A stretch of DNA of 5,059 nucleotides from an uncultured Flavobacteriales bacterium. Lineage in GTDB: Bacteria > Bacteroidota > Bacteroidia > Flavobacteriales > Crocinitomicaceae. A program made the position numbers and the translations under genes. A model generated the notes under the pieces. That model saw nothing but the letters and a program-made list of their open reading frames with translations, was not told the DNA's origin and did no database searches. Every line of letters starts with the position of its first letter. Within the stretch, counting starts at the first letter, position 1. Shown piece after piece: positions 1 to 5,059 of this stretch. Location: assembly GCA_946479125.1 (NCBI GenBank), contig CAMLET010000283.1, positions 1-5,059 on the forward strand, in the 5' to 3' direction.

Positions 1-64
1 CTGCTCGTATGAATGATATATACGTTCAAGTCCCACAATTGAATACTTCGTTTTATATTCGACT

Positions 65-1075
65 ATGCAGATATTGGAGACCATCTCCCTCAAGCCGTAC
101 AACACTTTCCATATTGATGTGAGTGCAAAAAAATTTGCGACTTTTTCCACTATTGATGAGTTGCAGGAGTTGTTAACTTCTCAAAAAAAAGAAAAAAATA
201 AATTCATTCTAGGTGGAGGTAGCAATATTCTTTTTACAAAAGATGTAGACGCGCTTGTATTACGCAACGAAATTACAGGAATTGAAGTTGTGGAAGAAAC
301 AACGGATCATGTCATTCTTAGAGCAGGATCAGGAGTTGTATGGCACGATTTCGTGATGCACACAGTGAATAAGAATCTGGGCGGAATAGAAAATCTGAGT
401 TTGATTCCCGGAAGCGTTGGGGCGAGTCCTATGCAGAACATTGGCGCTTACGGAGTTGAAATTAAGGATGTATTCGAATCACTGGAAGCACTAAACATCG
501 AAACAGGAGAATTGAGACACTTCTCTGCGGATGAATGCAAATTCGGTTACCGCGAAAGTGTTTTTAAACGGGAATTAAAGAATCAATTCGTAATTACTCA
601 CGTTAGTTATCGACTTTCGAAGAATCCTGTTCTACAAACTTCTTATGGAGCTATCAAAGATGAATTGACCGCACAAGGAAATGAACCAAGTATTAAGAAC
701 ATTAGTGACGCCGTAATTTCCATTCGAAACAGCAAATTACCTAATCCGAAAGATTTAGGAAATGCAGGAAGTTTTTTCAAGAATCCGGTTGTTTCTGAAG
801 AAAAAGCAAATCAGTTGTCGGTTGAATTTCCTGAAATGCCGAAATATCCACAGGCAGACGGAACAATGAAGCTTGCTGCAGGCTGGTTAATTGAACAAGC
901 AGGCTGGAAAGGAAAACGTGTTGGAGAATGCGGAGTCCACACCAAACAAGCTCTTGTTCTTGTCAATTACGGTGGCGCAACCGGTAATGAAATCTACAAT
1001 CTTTCTACTTCAGTTTTAGAAGCTGTAAAAGGCAAATTTGGAGTTGAATTAGAACGAGAAGTAAATATTTGGTGA
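65..1075 (+). CDS. murB: UDP-N-acetylenolpyruvoylglucosamine reductase (MurB, type I)
   Basis: MurB is a cytosolic FAD enzyme that uses NADPH to reduce UDP-GlcNAc-enolpyruvate to UDP-MurNAc, the second committed step of peptidoglycan precursor synthesis. The 336 residues align end to end with E. coli MurB (342 aa) as I remember it. The N-terminus carries SLKPYNTF (8-15). The FAD-binding part has ILGGGSN (48-54) and IPGSVGASPMQNIGAYG (114-130), with YRESVFK at 162-168. The C-terminal domain has GNAGSFFKNPV (232-242), YPQADGTMKLAAGWLIEQ (261-278) and LEREV near the end. Catalytic residues known from E. coli map to Arg163, Ser236 (proton donor) and Glu332. Tyr194 in the SYG motif indicates the type I form. 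The start is the only ATG after an in-frame stop at 14-16, and it places the conserved N-terminus correctly. No Shine-Dalgarno sequence is visible. Bases 1-64 show no assignable gene or clear promoter. A lysine-rich linker (residues 41-46) is encoded by an A8-G-A7 run but the frame stays intact. Confidence 0.97.
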   Translation: MQILETISLKPYNTFHIDVSAKKFATFSTIDELQELLTSQKKEKNKFILGGGSNILFTKDVDALVLRNEITGIEVVEETTDHVILRAGSGVVWHDFVMHTVNKNLGGIENLSLIPGSVGASPMQNIGAYGVEIKDVFESLEALNIETGELRHFSADECKFGYRESVFKRELKNQFVITHVSYRLSKNPVLQTSYGAIKDELTAQGNEPSIKNISDAVISIRNSKLPNPKDLGNAGSFFKNPVVSEEKANQLSVEFPEMPKYPQADGTMKLAAGWLIEQAGWKGKRVGECGVHTKQALVLVNYGGATGNEIYNLSTSVLEAVKGKFGVELEREVNIW

Positions 1076-1101
1076 TCCGTTCATCCAAAATGAATATTTA
1101 C
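1061..1101 (+). other. Imperfect AU-rich hairpin across the murB stop codon
   Basis: GTAAATATT (1061-1069) pairs perfectly with AATATTTAC (1093-1101). Inside this, TGG (1070-1072) can pair with CCA (1085-1087), and TGA (1073-1075, the murB stop) with TCA (1081-1083), leaving a 5-base loop and a 5-base bulge at 1088-1092. No T-tract follows, so it does not look like a normal intrinsic terminator. It could protect the mRNA 3' end or be chance pairing in AT-rich DNA. Confidence 0.35.
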
Positions 1102-1252
1102 ATCAACTAAACGAATATTTCCTTACACCTTTTCTTTGAAACCTCAATTTCAACGAAAACACCTATGCCTGCATAACACTTTCGGAAAAACATAAAAACC
1201 ACTGAAAAACAAGCATTTACATACATAAGGTTCATCCATTTCAATTTGTTGG

Positions 1253-1267
1253 AATTCTCACAGAATT
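1253..1267. repeat. Short inverted repeat AATTCT-CAC-AGAATT
   Basis: A perfect 6-base inverted repeat with a 3-base spacer lies about 90 bases upstream of the small secreted protein gene. It could be an operator half-site pair, but it is short and AT-rich and may be chance. Nothing else in the 1076-1359 gap is convincing apart from two copies of GAATATTT (1092-1099 and 1113-1120). Confidence 0.2.
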
Positions 1268-1359
1268 GGATATTATGCCACAACTCCATATATTAATTAA
1301 AGAAACGGAAAAACGATTCCGATGCAGAATTGAAATGTTGAACTTAAACTTGTTGACTT

Positions 1360-1767
1360 ATGAAAACGCTACTAACATGGGTCTTGACGCTTACGACTAC
1401 TTCCCTGGTATTCGGTCAAAAAATGGTTACAACGAAAGCAGAGTGCGATATGGCAACACAACGCCATATTGAACAAAACTATTCGGTTGACGATCAGCTT
1501 GCTCTTCAAAATGATGTTGAACAACTCAGCATTTTGAATTACATGTACTCTTCGTCATATGCATTTGCTACAAATCAAATGGTGCTGAAGTCCCAAAAGG
1601 CACAATTTGATTTAAAGAAGTATGACAAATACAGACAGCAATCGTGCAACACAACCGTTTTTGACGACGCCAGCGGATTAACAGTTACACTGTTTTCCTG
1701 GGATGAAGTCAATCGTCGGATTAACGAAATTAAAGCACAATATCAATTAGCATCAAACCCTAAATAA
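1360..1767 (+). CDS. Small secreted protein of unrecognised family
   Basis: I do not recognise this 135-residue protein. Residues 1-19 form a Sec signal peptide: Lys2, then a hydrophobic stretch, then VFG|QK with probable cleavage before Gln20, a pattern common in Bacteroidota exported proteins. No lipobox cysteine is present, so the mature protein of about 116 residues should be free in the periplasm or secreted. It holds only two cysteines (Cys29 and Cys96), which could form a disulfide. An aromatic/serine patch, ILNYMYSSSYAF (58-69), is followed by a lysine-rich stretch (77-90) and a C-terminal segment, LFSWDEVNRRINEIKAQY (111-128), likely to be helical. The chosen ATG gives a complete signal peptide; an overlapping frame starting at 1266 looks non-biological. 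No Shine-Dalgarno sequence is seen. The 284 bases upstream hold no gene. The gene is followed by a strong terminator, so it is probably monocistronic. Confidence 0.72.
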   Translation: MKTLLTWVLTLTTTSLVFGQKMVTTKAECDMATQRHIEQNYSVDDQLALQNDVEQLSILNYMYSSSYAFATNQMVLKSQKAQFDLKKYDKYRQQSCNTTVFDDASGLTVTLFSWDEVNRRINEIKAQYQLASNPK

Positions 1768-1794
1768 CTATTCCACTACACTACTACTACTTTG

Positions 1795-1836
1795 AAAGGT
1801 TCGTCCCGCACTAGCGGAACGGACCTTTTTGTTTTT
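1795..1836 (+). terminator. Strong rho-independent terminator
   Basis: The left arm, AAAGGTTCGTCCCGC (1795-1809), pairs with the right arm, GCGGAACGGACCTTT (1814-1828), across the loop ACTA. This gives 15 positions with one T-G wobble and one C-A mismatch. The right arm runs directly into TTTTTGTTTTT (1826-1836). It lies 27 bases after the stop of the small secreted protein gene and 29 bases before the GH3 start, so it should end transcription of the former and separate the two genes. The reverse orientation has only a short T run, so it acts mainly on the plus strand. Confidence 0.88.
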
Positions 1837-1854
1837 CAAAAAATACTTACCTTG
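1829..1854 (+). promoter_or_regulatory. Possible Bacteroidota-type promoter for the GH3 gene
   Basis: TTG at 1829-1831 and TACCTTG at 1848-1854, with 16 bases between them, loosely resemble the -33 (TTTG) and -7 (TAnnTTTG) elements known from Bacteroides and Flavobacterium. The -7 copy lacks one T and the spacing is short. The -33 element would lie inside the terminator T-tract. The leader would be only a few A-rich bases before the ATG at 1866. This is a weak call. Confidence 0.25.
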
Positions 1855-1865
1855 AAATCAAAAAA

Positions 1866-3380
1866 ATGAACTTGCGCAGTCTAATTTTTCCACCATTAGC
1901 TAAATCCGTATACCAACAATATCAACGTGAAAGTGCAGACTTAGTAAGTGAACAGCGCAAGCTTTTTTATCAGCTTTTCCATAAAATACAGCTTACAGCA
2001 ATCGGAAATGATCTGAATCTCAAGAAACTGGATAGTTACGATGATTACAGAAGAAATATTCCGATACAACATTATGCGAATCTAGAATCCTACATTTTAC
2101 GCGCAAGTAAAGGTGAAAAAGACATGCTTTGGCCCGGTGTCCCAAAAGCTATTGCAGTAACAGCTGGAACAACTTCCGGTCAAAAATTTATTCCACTTAC
2201 AGCCGAATCTTTTAAAAGTCATCGCAGAGGTCGAATGATGGCAATTGCTAATTACTCCGTAAAATATAATCAGTGGGAACATTTAAAAGGTCCACTACTC
2301 TATTTCACAGGAAATTCTACACCACGAAAATTAGGGAACTACGATGCCAATCTTGTTTCATCACTTCTGTTTCAGAATGTACCCAAGTGGTATCGCCGAT
2401 TAAACTTACCAAGTGAAAAAGTCTCTGAAACCATAGACTTTTCAGAACGTATGTCACTCATGATTGATGAAGCTTTGAAAAATCATGAAAAACTTCGTGG
2501 AATAGTTGGGTTCCCTCCATGGCTAAGTCACTTCCTAGACCAATTGGAACAACAAACAAAATCCACTTTTGGAGAATTATTCCCCAATTTCAACTTGCTT
2601 GTAACGAGCGGCATGTCGTTTACCAGTTATGAGAACAAAATTGTGAAGCAGCTCGGTCAAAACTTCGATCGTCTAGAAACCTATCCTACATCAGAAGGAT
2701 TCATTGGGTTTACAGCTACCAGAAACGAAGCTGGTTTTTCACTTTTACCGCAAAACGGAGTATTCTATGAATTTGTGAAGATGGCAGATATGAACCAGGA
2801 ACATCCTCAGCGTTTTTGGATAGATGAAGTGGAACTCGGAATTGAATACGTGCTAATCCTTACAACCAACGCAGGTTTGTTGAGTTATGTTCTTGGTGAC
2901 ACCGTGAAATTCATTGATCTAAAACCGCATAAACTGGTTATTACAGGACGTGTTAATCGCGCTATTTCGATATTAAAGGAGAACGTTACCATCACAGATG
3001 CCAATAATTCCATCTCCAAGTTGGCGCAGCAATTCAACCTAACGATCTCCGAATACTGCGTTGCAGCCAAATCTCAGCAGCTGGATAAAAAACCGCAATA
3101 CACCTGGATAATTGCATGTAAAAGTCAACCTGAAAACCCTGAAGCTGTTAAACAACAACTTGATTTGAATCTAATGCAGGAAAACATATTATACGCCAGT
3201 TTCAGAAGGGATGGTTTATTTGAGGTTCCTGAGGTACTATTCGTTAAAGAAGATGCATTCATGAACTATTTAAAGGCAAAAGACGGCATTCATTTCCAAC
3301 AAAAAATAGAACATCTTCAACTTGATTTGACCAAATTCAATTTGTGTTACGAGTTTATGGTGACGGAACAACACAAATGA
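1866..3380 (+). CDS. GH3-family acyl-acid-amido synthetase-like protein
   Basis: GH3 enzymes belong to the ANL adenylating superfamily. Characterised plant members activate a carboxylic acid with ATP and join it to an amino acid; the substrates of Bacteroidota members are unknown to me. The 504 residues fit the family length. Visible motifs in order are the P-loop-like TAGTTSGQKFIP (99-110), the adenylate-binding ETYPTSEGFIGF (271-282), GVFYEF (298-303), TNAGLLSYVLGDTVKF with the YxxGD signature (334-349), and the hinge region TGRVNRAISILKEN (360-373). The C-terminal lid follows (about 374-504). The hinge segment usually seen as FGE in bacterial relatives reads LKE here, and the usual C-terminal GGQxKxPR motif is degenerate (HFQQKIEHL, 476-484), so lid chemistry may differ. 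There is no signal peptide, so it is cytosolic. The start follows the A-rich leader ATCAAAAAA, typical of a phylum that lacks Shine-Dalgarno sites. The gene ends with tandem TGA stops (3378-3383) and converges on dinB. Confidence 0.88.
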   Translation: MNLRSLIFPPLAKSVYQQYQRESADLVSEQRKLFYQLFHKIQLTAIGNDLNLKKLDSYDDYRRNIPIQHYANLESYILRASKGEKDMLWPGVPKAIAVTAGTTSGQKFIPLTAESFKSHRRGRMMAIANYSVKYNQWEHLKGPLLYFTGNSTPRKLGNYDANLVSSLLFQNVPKWYRRLNLPSEKVSETIDFSERMSLMIDEALKNHEKLRGIVGFPPWLSHFLDQLEQQTKSTFGELFPNFNLLVTSGMSFTSYENKIVKQLGQNFDRLETYPTSEGFIGFTATRNEAGFSLLPQNGVFYEFVKMADMNQEHPQRFWIDEVELGIEYVLILTTNAGLLSYVLGDTVKFIDLKPHKLVITGRVNRAISILKENVTITDANNSISKLAQQFNLTISEYCVAAKSQQLDKKPQYTWIIACKSQPENPEAVKQQLDLNLMQENILYASFRRDGLFEVPEVLFVKEDAFMNYLKAKDGIHFQQKIEHLQLDLTKFNLCYEFMVTEQHK

Positions 3381-3385
3381 TGAAT

Positions 3386-3422
3386 GGTAGTGACAGGTCG
3401 TCCGCCGCGGCGGATCACTACC
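3386..3422. repeat. Composite palindrome between convergent genes, REP-like, possible terminator
   Basis: An outer perfect inverted repeat, GGTAGTGA (3386-3393) and TCACTACC (3415-3422), encloses a 7-base one-sided insert (CAGGTCG) and a perfect 14-base palindrome, TCCGCCGCGGCGGA (3401-3414), in which 12 of 14 bases are G or C although the surroundings are AT-rich. It fills nearly the whole gap between the GH3 and dinB stops, and its last base lies in the dinB TAG codon. The folded RNA would be stable from either strand, so it may act as a two-way transcript end, although neither side has a T-tract. Confidence 0.7.
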
Positions 3423-4525
3423 TAAAACTCCAAATCAAGAGAAAGCTGAAGATCGATTGGCTTCACTTCTGAATTCATCTCATTCGGATCATATAACTTA
3501 TTCGTTGTCAATCCCAATAATCGGATGGGTTGCTCAAACTCAATCTGATCGAATATGCTTTCTGCCAATTCCTGTATTTCTTCTTTCGTTTGAAAACCGA
3601 ATTCAACCGTATGACTTTTGGTATGCAGCGAGAAATCTGAATATTTCCACTTAATAGAAAGCGTTTTCGCTTTAACTTCCGACTTGCTCAATCGACTGGA
3701 AAGCATTCCAGATAACTTCTCAATGTATTCCAAAATCGCCCTTCGAGAAACCATATCTGTATTAAAAGTTCTTTCTACAGCAATTGATTTTCTTTCTCGA
3801 TGTGAGCTTACCCTCGATCGCTGAATTCCTCTAACAATATTGTAAAAATGTTCTGCCTGATTCCCAAAGTACTTCTTCAGCTCTTCAAGCGATTTTGCTT
3901 TCAAATCACGTCCGTAAAAAATGCCTTGCTGTTTCATTCGAACGGCTGTTTTCTGTCCAACACCGAAAAACTGATCTATCCGCAAATCTTCCAAAAAAGC
4001 CAATACTTTGTGCGGAGGAACGGTACATTGTCCATTAGGTTTATTGACATCCGAAGCAATTTTCGCAGTAAACTTATTGACCGAAATTCCAGCCGAGGCA
4101 TTCAGTCCAACTTCCGCTTTTATACGCTCTCTGATTTCCTTTGCGATAAGCGTAGCCGATTTCCCCTCCACCTTGTTATCCGTTACATCGATAAAAGCTT
4201 CATCTAAAGAAAGCGGCTCCACATCATCGGAGTAATCATGAAAGATCTTTCGAATTTGCTTTGAAATCTCTTGATAACGATCGAATCTTGGATGAACAAA
4301 AATGAGTTCAGGACAACAACGTGCCGCAATTATTCCCGACATCGCTGAACGAACACCAAACTTTCGGGCTTCATAACTCGCTGCTGAAATCACTCCTCCT
4401 CTACTACTTCCGCCAACCGCAATTGGCTTTCCACGCAATTCAGGATTATCCATCTGCTCAACAGAAGCATAAAACGCGTCCATGTCAACATGAATAATTT
4501 TACGAATGGGAAAATCGAAGTCCAT
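3422..4525 (-). CDS. dinB: DNA polymerase IV (Y-family translesion polymerase)
   Basis: Pol IV is an error-prone polymerase without proofreading that bypasses damaged bases and can extend misaligned primers. The 367-residue length is normal for the family. The palm begins with HVDMDAFYASVE (12-23), where Asp14 is a metal ligand and Tyr19 the probable steric gate against ribonucleotides. SLDEAFIDVT (106-115) gives the other catalytic acids, Asp108 and Glu109. SAGISVNKFTAKIASDVNKP (144-163) is the conserved palm/fingers segment, followed by the thumb helix-hairpin-helix FFGVGQKTAVRMKQQGI (186-202). The little-finger domain spans about 245-345, starting near KSIAVERTF. The extreme C-terminus, QLSLDLEF (360-367), resembles the QxxLxL beta-clamp binding motif. 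The start has no close in-frame alternative. Only 69 bases separate it from the divergent DUF2891 gene, and I see no recognisable SOS box there. All key residues are present, so it is probably functional. Confidence 0.96.
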   Translation of the reverse strand: MDFDFPIRKIIHVDMDAFYASVEQMDNPELRGKPIAVGGSSRGGVISAASYEARKFGVRSAMSGIIAARCCPELIFVHPRFDRYQEISKQIRKIFHDYSDDVEPLSLDEAFIDVTDNKVEGKSATLIAKEIRERIKAEVGLNASAGISVNKFTAKIASDVNKPNGQCTVPPHKVLAFLEDLRIDQFFGVGQKTAVRMKQQGIFYGRDLKAKSLEELKKYFGNQAEHFYNIVRGIQRSRVSSHRERKSIAVERTFNTDMVSRRAILEYIEKLSGMLSSRLSKSEVKAKTLSIKWKYSDFSLHTKSHTVEFGFQTKEEIQELAESIFDQIEFEQPIRLLGLTTNKLYDPNEMNSEVKPIDLQLSLDLEF

Positions 4526-4532
4526 AGGAAAT

Positions 4533-4559
4533 GTTCACACTTTGACAGGCTCAGTGTAC
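4533..4559. repeat. REP-like palindrome (TGAGCCTGTC type) in divergent intergenic region
   Basis: On the minus strand the core reads ACACTGAGCCTGTCAAAGTGT (4557 down to 4537, given here in two parts: ACACTGAGCC then TGTCAAAGTGT). ACACT pairs with AGTGT, then GA with TC, leaving loop GCCTG and a 2-base AA bulge. Flanking GT/AC can extend the stem. From memory, it closely resembles the dispersed element CACTGAGCCTGTCGAAGTG found in many environmental bacterial genomes, with one base changed. It lies 12 bases upstream of dinB, so it would fall in the dinB leader or promoter. I see no convincing -33/-7 pair for either divergent gene in 4526-4594. Confidence 0.55.
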
Positions 4560-4594
4560 TTATTTATAAGGTTTAAAGTTACTAAATTAGCTTC

Positions 4595-5005
4595 ATGAAG
4601 AAAATCTGTTTTTTGCTATTTACACTCGCGTTTTTCAATAATGTAACTGCACAATCATTAACATTGGAACAAGCAGAAAGATTGGTGGCTTTGCCATTGA
4701 AATGCGCTGATCAGGAATATCCAAATAAATTGGGGCAGGTACTTGACTCAAAAGAGGATTTGAAAAGCCCGCAAGAATTACATCCTGCATTCTATGGTTG
4801 CTTCGACTGGCATTCGGCGGTTCATGGTCATTGGTTAATGGTTTCACTTTTAAAGAAATATCCAGATTTATCTCAAAAAGAGCAGATCATGAGCGTACTG
4901 GAATCGCATTTAAGTGCTGAGAACATTACAAAAGAACTTTCTTTCTTTGACACAAAAAACAATGCTTCTTTCGAGCGTACTTATGGATGGGCATGGTTCT
5001 TATAG
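4595..5005 (+). CDS. DUF2891-family secreted protein, N-terminal part, prematurely stopped
   Basis: The product is a 136-residue fragment of a DUF2891 protein, a family of unknown function whose members are, as I recall, about 350 residues long. Residues 1-19 form a signal peptide (MKK, hydrophobic core, VTA|QS with cleavage before Gln20), so the protein would be exported. The strongest evidence is the family block HPAFYGCFDWHSAVHGHW (63-80), with its conserved His, Asp and Trp, followed by FERTYGWAWFL (126-136), which is where intact members continue with a Lys-Leu helix. The frame is closed here by TAG at 5003-5005, at about 40% of the expected length. Since similarity appears to go on past the stop, this is better read as a broken gene than as a short one. 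The ATG fits the signal peptide; there is no Shine-Dalgarno sequence. A sequencing or assembly error near the right edge is the main alternative. Confidence 0.75.
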   Translation: MKKICFLLFTLAFFNNVTAQSLTLEQAERLVALPLKCADQEYPNKLGQVLDSKEDLKSPQELHPAFYGCFDWHSAVHGHWLMVSLLKKYPDLSQKEQIMSVLESHLSAENITKELSFFDTKNNASFERTYGWAWFL

Positions 5006-5059
5006 TTGCAAATGGAATTCGATTCATGGGATGATACGATCGCAAAGAAATGACCAGAG
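5006..5059 (+). pseudogene. Continuation of the DUF2891 frame after the premature TAG
   Basis: Reading on in the same frame after the TAG gives LQMEFDSWDDTIAKK, then TGA (5051-5053), then Pro-Glu at the window edge. This matches what I remember of family members, which read roughly WAWLLKL..EL..W.D..AKKW.EN. On that view TAG replaces a Lys codon (AAG) and TGA replaces Trp (TGG), each a single-base change with no frameshift. The rest of the gene lies outside the window. Confidence 0.6.

Noticed and set aside
19..38. GTTCAAGTCCC resembles a tRNA T-loop
   Set aside because: The flanking bases do not form the 5-bp T-stem and there is no acceptor stem or CCA context.
1..84. Open frames at the left edge: a minus-strand frame from ATG at 84-82 running off the edge (reads KTKYSIVGLERIYHSYEQ), and a plus frame from base 3 that ends at 120-122
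   Set aside because: Both are too short to judge, and both would overlap the certain murB start. Stops in the other plus frames (10-12, 14-16) would fit a normal upstream gene end equally well.
182..202. A8-G-A7 run in murB as a possible frameshift or phase-variation site
   Set aside because: The frame is intact, the run encodes a lysine-rich surface loop where E. coli MurB is also variable, and no stimulatory structure is apparent.
1345..1352. TAAACTTG as a -7 promoter element for the small secreted protein gene
   Set aside because: It matches 7 of 8 consensus bases, but no TTG lies at the right upstream distance and it is only 7 bases from the start codon.
1107..1472. Small open frames on both strands (1107-1289 minus, 1266-1472 plus)
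   Set aside because: Their translations have no protein-like features; one overlaps the secreted protein gene out of frame, and neither has a leader or homology I recognise.
1779..1792. CTACTACTACT trinucleotide run after the small secreted protein gene
   Set aside because: Only about four units, non-coding, and not linked to any recognisable repeat function.
3457..4235. Several plus-strand open frames antisense to dinB
   Set aside because: They lie within the well-conserved dinB coding sequence and have the composition expected of shadow frames.
5003..5053. Recoding of TAG or TGA (alternative genetic code or selenocysteine) to explain the DUF2891 stops
   Set aside because: TGA properly ends murB at its conserved C-terminus and TAG ends dinB right after its clamp motif, so both act as stops. 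No SECIS-like hairpin is evident and the expected residues are Lys and Trp.

Overview
This AT-rich window looks like chromosomal DNA from a member of the Bacteroidota, probably Flavobacteriales. The clues are signal peptides that end in G|Q or A|Q, start codons with no Shine-Dalgarno sequence but A/T-rich leaders, and the gene families present. Narrower placement (for example near Fluviicola or other Crocinitomicaceae) is only an impression. The standard genetic code is in use: TGA ends murB and the GH3 gene, TAG ends dinB, and TAA ends the small secreted protein gene.

Layout from left to right: (1) 65-1075 (+), murB, a complete type I UDP-N-acetylenolpyruvoylglucosamine reductase of peptidoglycan synthesis; an AU-rich imperfect hairpin straddles its stop codon. 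(2) 1076-1359, non-coding, with only weak repeats. (3) 1360-1767 (+), a small secreted protein of unrecognised family, followed by a strong intrinsic terminator at 1795-1836. (4) 1866-3380 (+), a complete GH3-family (acyl-acid-amido synthetase-like) adenylating enzyme. (5) 3386-3422, a GC-rich composite palindrome filling the 41-base gap between convergent genes. (6) 3422-4525 (-), dinB, a complete DNA polymerase IV with a C-terminal clamp-binding motif. (7) 4526-4594, a short divergent intergenic region with a REP-like palindrome. (8) 4595 to the right edge (+), a secreted DUF2891-family gene whose frame is broken by TAG at 5003-5005 and again by TGA at 5051-5053, although the coding similarity seems to continue through both.

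The genes do not form one pathway. Each looks like its own transcription unit, separated by terminators, palindromes or strand switches. I see no phage, IS element, CRISPR, tRNA/rRNA, toxin-antitoxin or defence system, and nothing I would call a new multi-gene system. The observations most worth following are the twice-interrupted DUF2891 gene, the intergenic palindromes (some of which share a core or an architecture), the GH3 enzyme with altered C-terminal motifs, and the small secreted orphan.
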